NCBI GenBank assembly: GCA_020851795.1
Contig: JADZCA010000029.1
Span: forward strand, 113,271 to 177,270
Direction: 5' to 3'
Length of the DNA: 64,000 nt
Source: Planctomycetota bacterium
GTDB taxonomy: Bacteria > Planctomycetota > PLA2 > JAEUHO01
In this document: piece by piece, positions 1-7,114 of the stretch
Layout of the letters: each line of letters begins with the position of its first letter
Position numbering within the stretch: the stretch's first letter is position 1
Notes under the pieces: generated by a model
Databases searched by the model: none
What the model was told of the DNA's origin: nothing
What the model saw: only the letters and a program-made list of their open reading frames with translations
Made by a program: the position numbers and the translations under genes

Positions 1-964
1 GGCTGCCGTCCTCGGCCTCGAGGCGCACGGTGTCGGAGAGCGTCACCTCGTAGGCCGCGTCCGAGGCGCGCGTGTCGCGTCGCGCCACGACGACGGTGCC
101 GGCGGTGCGCAGCAGGCGGGGGCGCACCGGGCCGCCGCCGAGGTCGAGGCCGGCGTTGCGCGAGCCGTCGGCGGCGTTGCGCACGTCCACCGCGACCTGG
201 CGCATCACCTCGACGCGGCCCGTGCGGCGGTCGAGGCGGAGCCCTCGGCCCGTGGCCTCGAGCGCGGCGCTCTCGACGTGCACGTCGCCGGCGCCCTCGA
301 CCGTGCCGGTGCCCTCGTCGATCACGAGGTCCGACGTCGTGATCCGCGCGTCGTCGGGGACCACGTGGATGCGGACGCCGCGCAGGAGCCGGATGACGAC
401 GCGAGGCGGCAGCGGGCGCGTGCCCTCGGGCGTCGGCTCGAGGCGGAAGTTGGCCACGCCCTCCTCGGCCTCGATCTCGTAGAGCACGATCGCCCTGCGC
501 GACTCGGGGTCGCGCTGGAGCGCGAGCGCCTCGTCGCGCGAGATCGCCTCGACCTCGCGGTAGACGGTGATGTGCAGGCCCTTCCAACGCGCCGAGGGCG
601 CGCCGGGACCGTCCTCCTTGTAGGGCTCGAGGTCGTCGGCCCGCACCGAGTAGGCGGGGTAGAACGGCAGCTCGATCGGCGCGCCGCCGAGCGGGTCCTT
701 CCACGTGCGGGGGCGCGTGAACGCGCGGCCCGCGGCGCGCACCGGCTGCAGCGTGAAGTCGTTGCCGCGCGTGGGCACGCCGTCGATGCGGGGCAGGTCG
801 GAGACGCGCAGCTCCGAGCCCGTCGCCGACGCCGGCGGCGCCGGCACGACGGGGATCACCGGCTTCTCGGTGGACGTGCGCGTGCCGCGCCAGCCGCCCG
901 CGGTCGAGACGAGGATCCCGAGGCCGCCGCCCGCGAGCGCGAGGAAGAGCAGCGCGCGCCTCAC
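1..964 (-). CDS. LptC-like LPS-export periplasmic protein, 3' end cut by window edge
   Basis: The reading frame opens with GTG at 964 and stays open to base 1, so about 321 residues are seen and the C-terminus is missing. It starts with an uncleaved-looking membrane segment (LLFLALAGGGLGILV, about residues 5-19), then a Pro/Ala linker and a soluble beta-rich region. Residues about 150-320 carry repeated short strands of the type seen in LptC/LptA jellyroll proteins, for example RIHVVPDDARITTSDLVI followed by GTVEGAGDVHVES. The start overlaps the kdsC stop (GTGA), so the two are translationally coupled. Together with kdsC this suggests LPS assembly and export: LptC joins the inner-membrane LptBFG complex to LptA. 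It is longer than classic LptC (about 190 residues), so the exact assignment is inferred. Confidence 0.7.
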   Translation of the reverse strand, partial: MRRALLFLALAGGGLGILVSTAGGWRGTRTSTEKPVIPVVPAPPASATGSELRVSDLPRIDGVPTRGNDFTLQPVRAAGRAFTRPRTWKDPLGGAPIELPFYPAYSVRADDLEPYKEDGPGAPSARWKGLHITVYREVEAISRDEALALQRDPESRRAIVLYEIEAEEGVANFRLEPTPEGTRPLPPRVVIRLLRGVRIHVVPDDARITTSDLVIDEGTGTVEGAGDVHVESAALEATGRGLRLDRRTGRVEVMRQVAVDVRNAADGSRNAGLDLGGGPVRPRLLRTAGTVVVARRDTRASDAAYEVTLSDTVRLEAEDGS

Positions 965-1524
965 GACGACGCGCCTCCGCCGCCGACGCAGGCGGCGAGC
1001 GCGCGCTCCCACGTGCCTTCGCGGCGCAGCAGCGCTTCCACCGCCTCGCGGACGGCGCCGCGCCCGCCGGGCGCGGTGGCGACGAAGGTCGCGGCTTGGC
1101 GCACCTCGGGCGCCGCGTCGGCGGGCGCCGCCGAGAACGCCGCGAGCCGCATCGGCGCCAGGTCGGAGAGGTCGTCGCCCGCGTACGCGACGGCGTCGAG
1201 GGCGAGGCCGTGGCGCTGTGCGAGCGCGCGGACCTCGGCGGCCTTGTCCTTGGCGCCCTGGACGACGTCGTGGATCCCGAGCTCCTTCGCGCGGCGCTCG
1301 ACGATGTCGCTCGACCGGCCCGTCACGATCGCCGGGACGATCCCGGCGTGGCGCAGCAGCGCGACCCCCATCCCGTCACGGGCGTGGAACGACTTCCACT
1401 CGCTGCCCGCGGGCCCGTACGTGATCGTGCCGTCGGTGAGCGTCCCGTCGACGTCCATCACGAAGAGCCGCACCCGTCCGGGGGTGCGGGGGGCGGCGTC
1501 GGGGGAGGGTGAGGTAGGGGGCAC
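961..1524 (-). CDS. kdsC: 3-deoxy-D-manno-octulosonate 8-phosphate phosphatase (KdsC, HAD family)
   Basis: This is a 187-residue cytoplasmic HAD phosphatase that hydrolyses KDO 8-phosphate to KDO for lipid A core synthesis. Visible motifs are FVMDVDGTLTDG (nucleophile Asp and DxDGT), VTGRSS (motif II), QGAKDK (motif III Lys) and YAGDDLSD (motif IV). Length matches KdsC, which acts as a tetramer without a cap domain. GTG 1524 has no clear Shine-Dalgarno sequence; an internal GTG around 1473, just before RLFVMDVDG, could be the true start and would give the usual KdsC N-terminus. The gene is the first of a coupled pair with the LptC-like gene and is divergent from the protease gene at 1626. Confidence 0.9.
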   Translation of the reverse strand: MPPTSPSPDAAPRTPGRVRLFVMDVDGTLTDGTITYGPAGSEWKSFHARDGMGVALLRHAGIVPAIVTGRSSDIVERRAKELGIHDVVQGAKDKAAEVRALAQRHGLALDAVAYAGDDLSDLAPMRLAAFSAAPADAAPEVRQAATFVATAPGGRGAVREAVEALLRREGTWERALAACVGGGGASS

Positions 1525-1625
1525 GGGGGAGGGGCGGGGGGGAACCCTCCAATTGTAGGTCGGTCGCCGCCGGGCGACCCGGGAAGGGCACCCACACGAC
1601 CGGGGGGGCCGGTACGATCCGCGCC

Positions 1626-2273
1626 GTGGACGGCTACGCGATCCTCGTCGCGATCCTCGCCTACCTCGTCTCGCTCTCCGTGCACGAGAGCGCGCACGCG
1701 TGGGTGGCCTTGCGTCTCGGGGACCCCACGGGCCAGCGGCTCGGGCGGGTGAGCCTCAACCCGGCCCGCCACGTGGACCCGGTCGGCACCGTGCTGCTCC
1801 CGTTGCTGCTCGCGTGGAGCTCGCACGGGCAGGTGATCTTCGGCTACGCCAAGCCGGTCCCCTACAACCCGTACCTGATGCGCAACCCGCAGCTCGGTGC
1901 GGCGACGGTGGCCGCGGCGGGGCCGGCGAGCAACTTCGTCCTGGCCCTCGTCGCCGCCGTCCTGCTCGGGCTGCTCGCCCCCGACGCCCGGCTCGGTGGC
2001 ACGCTCGGCCTCGACTTCCTCTTCCGGCTCGTGACGGTCAACGTCGCGCTCGGCGTGTTCAACCTCGTGCCGCTCCCGCCGCTCGACGGCGGGACGATCG
2101 TCGCGGGCCTGCTGCCGCGTCGCGCGGGGCCCGCGTGGGCCCGGCTCGAGCTCCTCGCGCCGGTCGTGCTCGTCGCGCTGATGGCGACGGGGACGCTCGG
2201 CCGCATCATCGGGCCCGCGATGGAACGCGCGGTCGAGTTCCTCCTCCGCCTCGCCTGGAGCCTCCGTGGCTGA
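1626..2273 (+). CDS. Site-2 protease family (M50) membrane zinc metalloprotease
   Basis: This 215-residue integral membrane protein carries the M50 zinc motif HESAH (HExxH, about residues 20-24) inside the first hydrophobic helix. The second conserved motif, FNLVPLPPLDGG, lies near residue 140 and supplies the third metal ligand Asp. Further hydrophobic stretches surround both motifs. It is the short rhomboid-like M50 group without a PDZ domain, not RseP. The start is GTG at 1626, and the stop overlaps the ScpA-Fmt start at 2266 by 8 bases, so the two are probably translated together. Substrate unknown. Confidence 0.88.
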   Translation: MDGYAILVAILAYLVSLSVHESAHAWVALRLGDPTGQRLGRVSLNPARHVDPVGTVLLPLLLAWSSHGQVIFGYAKPVPYNPYLMRNPQLGAATVAAAGPASNFVLALVAAVLLGLLAPDARLGGTLGLDFLFRLVTVNVALGVFNLVPLPPLDGGTIVAGLLPRRAGPAWARLELLAPVVLVALMATGTLGRIIGPAMERAVEFLLRLAWSLRG

Positions 2274-4017
2274 CGACCTGCGCGTCTCGCTCGCGGCCTT
2301 CGACGGCCCGCTCGACCTGCTCCTCCACCTCGTGCAGCAGGCCGAGGTGGACATCCACGAGCTCCCGATCGCCCAGATCGCGGACCAGTTCGTCCGCCAC
2401 CTCGAGTCGGGGCTGTCCTCGCTCGACGTGGACCGCGCGGGCGAGTTCCTCGTGATGGCGAGCCACCTGCTCGTGATGAAGAGCCGCGCGCTGCTGCCGC
2501 GCGACGTGCCCGTCGAGGAGGACGAGCTCGACCCGCGCCTCGACCTCGTCCGCCAGCTGCTCGCCTACAAGCGGTTCAAGGACGCCGCGGGCGGGCTCGA
2601 CGCCCGGGCCCGCGAGCAGGAGGGGCGCTTCGCCGTCCACGCGCGCCCGCTCGACAGCCACGAGGAGGACGAGCCGATCGAGGCCGACCTCTACGCGCTC
2701 GTCACCGCGTTCCGGCGCCTGCTCAAGGAGACGGGCGAGGACGAGGTCGTCGCGGTGCCGCGCGAGCGGCTGCCGATCACGCACTTCGTCGGGATCATCT
2801 TCGAGCGCCTCGTGTCCGCGGGCGGCGCGCTGTCGTTCCGCGACGTCGTCGGCGGCAAGGCCGACCGCTCGTTCCTGATCGGCGCGTTCCTCGCGCTGCT
2901 CGAGCTCGTCAAGCTGCGCAAGGTCCGCGTGACGCAGGACTCGAGCTCGCACGAGATCGCCGTCCGCGTGCACGAGGACGCGATGCAGCCGGAGGCGGCG
3001 GTCGAGCGCGACCTCGCCGCGGCGGCGCTCGAGGCGAGCGAGCCCAAGGCCGCGCACGGGCCCCGCATCGTGTTCATGGGGTCGCCCGAGTTCGCGGTCG
3101 CGGCGCTGCGCTCGCTCGCGGGCGCGGGGATGGCGCCCGTGCTCGTGGTGACGCCGCCCGACCGCGAGGCGGGCCGCGGCAAGCGGCTCCGCGCGACGCC
3201 GGTGGCGGTGGCCGCGGGCGAGCTCAACCTGCCCGTCCTCAAGACGGCCGACGTGAACGGGCGCGACGCCCGCGACGAGATCGGCTCGGCGACGCCCGAC
3301 GTCGTCGTGACCGCGGGCTTCGGCCAGAAGCTCGGCGGCGCGATCCTCGCGCTGCCGCCGCGCGGCTGCCTCAACGTCCACGCGAGCATGCTCCCGCGCT
3401 ACCGTGGCGCGAGCCCCGTGGCCGCGGCGATCCGCGACGGGTGCCGGGAGACCGGCGTCACGCTCTTCCGCATGGACGAGCAGCTCGACCACGGCCCGGT
3501 CGTGGCGGCGGTCGAGGTGCCCATCGGGCCCGACGACACCCTCGTCGACGTGACGGCGCGGCTCGCCGACGCCGGCGCCGACCTCCTCGTGCGCACGCTG
3601 CCGAAGTGGATCGCGGGCGAGCTCGACCCGGTCGAGCAGGACCACGCGCGGGCGACCTACGTCCCGAAGCTCACCAAGGAGGACGGGACCGTCGACTGGA
3701 ACCGGCCCGCCGCGCGGGTGCGCGACCACGTCCGTGCGATGGCGGACTGGCCGGGCGCGGCGACGCGCTGGCTCTCGCCGACGGGCCGCGAACCGCTGCC
3801 GCTGCTGCTCCACCGCGCCGTCGTGCTCGACGGGCAGCAGCCGCCCGTGGGCGTCGCGCCCGGGCACGTCGTCGCGGCCGGCAAGGAGGGCGTGGACGTC
3901 GCGTGCGCCGACGGCGTCCTGCGCGTGCTGCGTCTCCAGGTCCCGGGCGGCAAGCCGATGTCGGTGCGCGAGTTCCTCAACGGGCGGCCCATCGTGGCCG
4001 GCGACCGGTTCGGCTGA
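2266..4017 (+). CDS. scpA-fmt: ScpA-Fmt fusion: condensin subunit ScpA joined to methionyl-tRNA formyltransferase
   Basis: One uninterrupted 583-residue frame holds two normally separate proteins. Residues 1 to about 250 are ScpA (FDGPLDLLLHLVQQAEVDI, and SHLLVMKSRALLP), the kleisin that bridges SMC heads in chromosome condensation. Residues about 265-583 are Fmt, which formylates initiator Met-tRNA: RIVFMGSPEFAVAALR, then LNVHASMLPRYRGASPV with the catalytic Asn/His, a conserved Asp in LDHGPV, and the C-terminal OB-like domain. At the junction (about 3055-3075) there is no stop, no Shine-Dalgarno sequence and no ATG; the first GTG lies inside the first Fmt strand. Separate translation of Fmt therefore looks unlikely. 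Both halves keep full family length. Confidence 0.9.
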   Translation: MADDLRVSLAAFDGPLDLLLHLVQQAEVDIHELPIAQIADQFVRHLESGLSSLDVDRAGEFLVMASHLLVMKSRALLPRDVPVEEDELDPRLDLVRQLLAYKRFKDAAGGLDARAREQEGRFAVHARPLDSHEEDEPIEADLYALVTAFRRLLKETGEDEVVAVPRERLPITHFVGIIFERLVSAGGALSFRDVVGGKADRSFLIGAFLALLELVKLRKVRVTQDSSSHEIAVRVHEDAMQPEAAVERDLAAAALEASEPKAAHGPRIVFMGSPEFAVAALRSLAGAGMAPVLVVTPPDREAGRGKRLRATPVAVAAGELNLPVLKTADVNGRDARDEIGSATPDVVVTAGFGQKLGGAILALPPRGCLNVHASMLPRYRGASPVAAAIRDGCRETGVTLFRMDEQLDHGPVVAAVEVPIGPDDTLVDVTARLADAGADLLVRTLPKWIAGELDPVEQDHARATYVPKLTKEDGTVDWNRPAARVRDHVRAMADWPGAATRWLSPTGREPLPLLLHRAVVLDGQQPPVGVAPGHVVAAGKEGVDVACADGVLRVLRLQVPGGKPMSVREFLNGRPIVAGDRFG

Positions 4018-4097
4018 TCGCGTCCGACGCGCGCCCCGACGGGGGCCTGACGCTCGTCCGGGGCTCGACGGGCCTCGTCTTTCGTGAATTCGGCGGG
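4018..4097 (-). repeat. Partial copy of the 231-bp dispersed element
   Basis: About 80 bp starting directly after the ScpA-Fmt stop codon. It matches the last part of the neighbouring full copy (4102-4332), including the terminal TTTCGTGAATTCGGCGGG, but lacks roughly 19 internal bases and the far end. It stands next to the full copy with only four bases between, so two element ends face each other in a GC palindrome. Confidence 0.8.
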
Positions 4098-4101
4098 CCC
4101 G

Positions 4102-4332
4102 CCCGCCGAATCCACGAGCCGACGAGGTCGGGGCGGCGTCTTGCGCCCGGGCGTGACGTGGGACCTGTCGGCGATTCGATGCGCGTCGCCACGCGTCGTC
4201 CGCTCCTCGGCGTGGTACCAGAACACGCGGTCGTCGCGTCCGACGCGCGCCCGGGCGCCATCCGCGCGCCCCGACGGGGGCCTGACGCTCGTCCGGGGCT
4301 CGACGGGCCTCGTCTTTCGTGAATTCGGCGGG
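4102..4332 (-). repeat. Full copy of a 231-bp dispersed inverted-repeat element
   Basis: Exactly 231 bp, the same length as the copy at 21984-22214, which reads in the opposite direction. The ends are imperfect inverted repeats: CCCGCCGAATYCACGA followed after a few bases by GACGAGG. The inside is highly structured, with small hairpins such as CCGAC-CTC-GTCGG near one end. No reading frame with coding character is seen. The size, inverted ends and lack of a transposase resemble a MITE or large REP-type element. It fills the gap between the ScpA-Fmt gene and the universal stress protein gene. Confidence 0.85.
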
Positions 4333-4356
4333 CTTGGGCGGTAGCGTGCGAGCGTC

Positions 4357-4788
4357 GTGAAGGGCTTCCGCCGCGTCCTCGTCTGCCTCGACTTCGGGCC
4401 CGCCTCGCGGCGCGTGCTCGAGGCGGGCGTGGACGTCGCCGAGTCGGGCGCCGCGGTGCGGCTGCTGCACGTCGTCGCGTGGGTGCCGTCGGTCGTCGAG
4501 GGCGCGATGGCGGGCTACGGGAGCGCGCGGGCGATCCGCACGCTGCACGCCGACAGCGAGCGCCAGCTCGGCGATTGGGGCCGCACCGTCGTCGGCGTGG
4601 ACCTGTCCACCGCGGTCGTCGAGGGGCAGCCGGCGGGCACGATCCTCGACGTCGCCGAAGAGTGGGACGCCGACGCGATCGTGGTGGGACAGCGGCGGCG
4701 CGGGCGCTTCGCGGCGCTGCGGCCCGGCAGCGTCGTCGAGCGGGTGCTGCGCGGCGCGCGGTGCCCGGTGCTCGTCGTCCCCGTCTGA
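4357..4788 (+). CDS. Universal stress protein (UspA family)
   Basis: A 143-residue single-domain cytoplasmic protein with the Usp fold. RRVLVCLDF begins the first strand with its Asp. The C-terminal nucleotide-binding signature GQRRRGRFAALRPGSVVERVL resembles the ATP-binding Usp pattern G-x2-G-x9-G(S/T), followed by CPVLVVPV. It probably binds ATP and dimerises; its stress role is known only from the family. The start is GTG 4357, about 24 bases after the repeat element, so its promoter must lie in or beyond the element. It is convergent with the beta-helix gene. Confidence 0.88.
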   Translation: MKGFRRVLVCLDFGPASRRVLEAGVDVAESGAAVRLLHVVAWVPSVVEGAMAGYGSARAIRTLHADSERQLGDWGRTVVGVDLSTAVVEGQPAGTILDVAEEWDADAIVVGQRRRGRFAALRPGSVVERVLRGARCPVLVVPV

Positions 4789-4866
4789 CGGCGCGCGCCG
4801 GGAGCCCGTCGTAGGCACGAACGACGCGGCGCGTCGGGCGTCGCGCGGGCGTCGCGCGGGCGTCAC

Positions 4867-4899
4867 GCCCCGACCTCGTCGGCTCGCGAGCTCGGCGGG
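4867..4899 (+). repeat. End fragment of the 231-bp dispersed element
   Basis: About 33 bp matching one terminus of the element: GCCCCGACCTCGTCGGCTCG, then GAGCTCGGCGGG. The rest of the element is absent. A short tandem duplication of GCGTCGCGCGG lies just upstream, around 4840-4863. It sits in the gap between the convergent stress protein and beta-helix genes. Confidence 0.7.
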
Positions 4900-4916
4900 C
4901 CGAGGCCGGAAATGTC

Positions 4917-4946
4917 GGGGGCCGGTCGCTTGCGCGCCCGGCCCCC
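4917..4946. terminator. GC-rich hairpin between convergent genes
   Basis: A perfect 9-bp stem (GGGGGCCGG / CCGGCCCCC) with a 12-base loop. It sits between the 3' ends of the stress protein and beta-helix genes. No T-tract follows, so its action as a terminator is inferred from position. Confidence 0.5.
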
Positions 4947-5042
4947 ACCCTCACCTCGGACCCCTCGATCGGCATCGGCACTTGCGAGCCACTGCCCCGC
5001 ACCGCACCGGGCCACCACGCCCGGACGCGGCCGGATCCGTCG

Positions 5043-6404
5043 TCAGTCGATCTGGTTGCGCTCCAGCGTCGTCTCCGCGCCCGCGTCGAGCAGGCCGCGG
5101 CCGCCGCAGTCGGTCAGGCGGTTGGTCATGAGCACGTTGCCGCGGCCGCCCGCGACGACGATGCCCTCGAGGCCGGCGCGCGACAGGCGGTTGTCCTGCA
5201 GGCGGTTCACGTCGCCCTCGACCACGATCCCCTCGCGCACCGCGTCGTCGACGCGGTTGGCGACGACCTGGTTCATCGTCCCGTCGACGACGACGCCGGC
5301 GCCGCCCGCGCGGAGGCACTCGTTGCGGGCCACGATGTTGGCGTCGCCCTCGACGACGACGGCGTCGCCGCCCGTCGAACGGATCGCGTTGCCCTCGACC
5401 GTGTTGCCCAGCCCCGACATCGAGACGCCCCGCGCGGCCGACGGGCCGAGCTGGTTCTCGAGCACGCGCAGCGACTGGCCGTCGCCGACGACGGCCGACG
5501 CGCGCGAGCCCGCCACGACGTTGCCCTCGACGGTGTGCCAGGAGCCGCGGAGCACGATCGCGTCGGCCGTGGTCGTGCCGACGCGGTTCTCCGCGACGCG
5601 GCCGTAGGTGGAGCCCTCGTCGGCGACGAGGAAGGTCGCGGCGCCGCGGGCGTCGCAGCGCGACACCTCGCACGTGTCGGCGGTCGGCGCGAAGCGCACC
5701 GCGACGCCGACGCCGCGGAACGTCACGCGGAAGACGCGGTCGCGCAGCCCTTCGAGGACGACGCCCTCGGCGCCGCCCGTGACCGTCGAGTCGCTCAGCG
5801 ACGTGTCCTCGCCGCCGAGCCGCGCCGCGGGGCCCGTGCCGGCGGAGAAGGACGTGCGCAGCGCCTCGTTGCGCTTGCCCGCGAGCGCGATCCCGCTCCC
5901 GCGGTTGGCGCCGACCGTGCAGAGGTCGAGGCGGGCGTCGTCGGCGAGGACGCGGACGCCGTCGCCCCCGCAGTTCGTGACGGCGACGCGGCGCAGGGTC
6001 GCGCCGTGGGCCGTCGCGCGGACGAGGACGCCCTCGACGTCGGACCCGACGATGGAGATCCCCTCGACGGTGACGCCGACGACGCCCTCGGCGACGTCGA
6101 TCACCGGGCGGCCGAGCCCGGTGGCCTCGAGCACGGTCCCGCGGCGGTCGCCGACGATCGTCATCGGCCGGTCCACGACGAGCGCGGTGCGGAAGCGGCC
6201 GAAGGGGAGGACGGCGACGCCGCCGGCGGGCGTCGCGTCGATCGCGGCCCGGACCAGGTCGTCGCTCTTGGACGCGCCGGCGACGGGCGCAGGGACCCCA
6301 CCGCGACGCGAGCGGCGCAGGCTCCCGGCCTCGGCGACGGCCGAACCCAGCGAGAGTGCGGCGAGCGCGAGGACGATCGAGCGGGTGCGGCGCGCGAGCT
6401 TCAC
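5043..6404 (-). CDS. Secreted right-handed parallel beta-helix repeat protein
   Basis: A 453-residue protein with a clear signal peptide (RSIVLALAALSLGSAVAEA, cleavage near residue 26). The mature part consists of repeated turns of about 22 residues of the PbH1/NosD type, such as VEGNVVAGSRASAVVGDG and VVANRVDDAVREGIVVEG, with regular Gly, Val, Asn and Asp ladders. This predicts a long right-handed solenoid. Such proteins often bind or cleave polysaccharide, but no catalytic residue pattern was recognised, so no enzyme activity is proposed. It stands alone and is convergent with the stress protein gene. Confidence 0.85.
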   Translation of the reverse strand: MKLARRTRSIVLALAALSLGSAVAEAGSLRRSRRGGVPAPVAGASKSDDLVRAAIDATPAGGVAVLPFGRFRTALVVDRPMTIVGDRRGTVLEATGLGRPVIDVAEGVVGVTVEGISIVGSDVEGVLVRATAHGATLRRVAVTNCGGDGVRVLADDARLDLCTVGANRGSGIALAGKRNEALRTSFSAGTGPAARLGGEDTSLSDSTVTGGAEGVVLEGLRDRVFRVTFRGVGVAVRFAPTADTCEVSRCDARGAATFLVADEGSTYGRVAENRVGTTTADAIVLRGSWHTVEGNVVAGSRASAVVGDGQSLRVLENQLGPSAARGVSMSGLGNTVEGNAIRSTGGDAVVVEGDANIVARNECLRAGGAGVVVDGTMNQVVANRVDDAVREGIVVEGDVNRLQDNRLSRAGLEGIVVAGGRGNVLMTNRLTDCGGRGLLDAGAETTLERNQID

Positions 6405-6608
6405 AGGGGCCTCCGGTCCGCCTCGCGCCGGTCTCGCCGGCGTCGTCGCGGACGGGAGGCCATGAACACGCGTCGTGCCACCCGGCCGCGAAACGGACCC
6501 AAGTCGAGGTCAGCGAAGCAGATGCGGCGGTTTCGCGCTAGTACCCCCGGGTTCCGCCCCGTTCATCTCCGTGGACACGGCGGTGTCGCGCACATGGCAT
6601 AACCAGTT

Positions 6609-6935
6609 TTATGGAAATGACTTACGTCGGAAAGGAGCCAGCGGGTCGTCGTCCGTCACCGAGGCCGCCGATGTCGCGCGCAATGGACGCCGGACACGGA
6701 GCGCGCCGCGCGCGAGGTGCCGGACGGCCGCGGCGAGGTCGTCGTCGGCACGCGCCCGAGGCATGGCGGCGGGACCGTCCGACGCGGGGAAGAAGAAGGG
6801 GGCAGGCGTCGCCCCGAGGGGGGGAAGGAACGGGGCCCGAGGATGATCGGGTTCGGGCGCGAGCGCCTGCCCGAGGAGCCCAGCCACGGCGGGGAGTCCC
6901 AGACGAAGGAGTCGGTCGAGCAGCGGGGACGTCAT
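6609..6935 (-). CDS. Small hypothetical protein, 108 residues
   Basis: The frame starts with ATG 6935, preceded by GAGGAACCCGCC, a good Shine-Dalgarno sequence at normal spacing. The N-terminus is moderately hydrophobic (LLRLGLPAVAGLLGQALA), which could be a weak signal peptide or membrane-associated helix. The rest is Pro/Ala/Arg-rich and matches no family I recognise. It lies downstream of the sigma-54 activator gene in the same direction, about 180 bases away. The start signal is the main support, and a chance frame cannot be excluded in DNA this GC-rich. Confidence 0.5.
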   Translation of the reverse strand: MTSPLLDRLLRLGLPAVAGLLGQALAPEPDHPRAPFLPPLGATPAPFFFPASDGPAAMPRARADDDLAAAVRHLARGALRVRRPLRATSAASVTDDDPLAPFRRKSFP

Positions 6936-7114
6936 GGCGGGTTCCTCGGCCCTTCCTAGGGCACGCCCCGTGCCGTCGAGCTCCGTGGGGAGAATTCGAC
7001 GACAGACGTTGTCCCACAACGACTTGCAGCGGCGACGCCGCGGTGGAAATGTGGACAATCGGGCACCGAGGGGCCGCGGCCACCCCAATCGCGCCAAATC
7101 GCGCCACCGACCCG

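Noticed and set aside
2206..4866. An 886-residue minus-strand frame across the ScpA-Fmt gene
   Set aside because: It is the complement of recognised coding sequence, full of Arg, Asp and Glu runs, and reads through the repeat element.
6455..6480. TGGCACGACGCGTGTTC on the minus strand before the beta-helix gene
   Set aside because: The -24 half is perfect, but the -12 element reads GTGT and lacks the required GC.
6594..6616. TGGCATAACCAGTTTTATGG as a possible sigma-54 promoter
   Set aside because: The -24-like part is fair, but the base pair 10 bases on is TT instead of the invariant GC, and it does not lead to a convincing gene.
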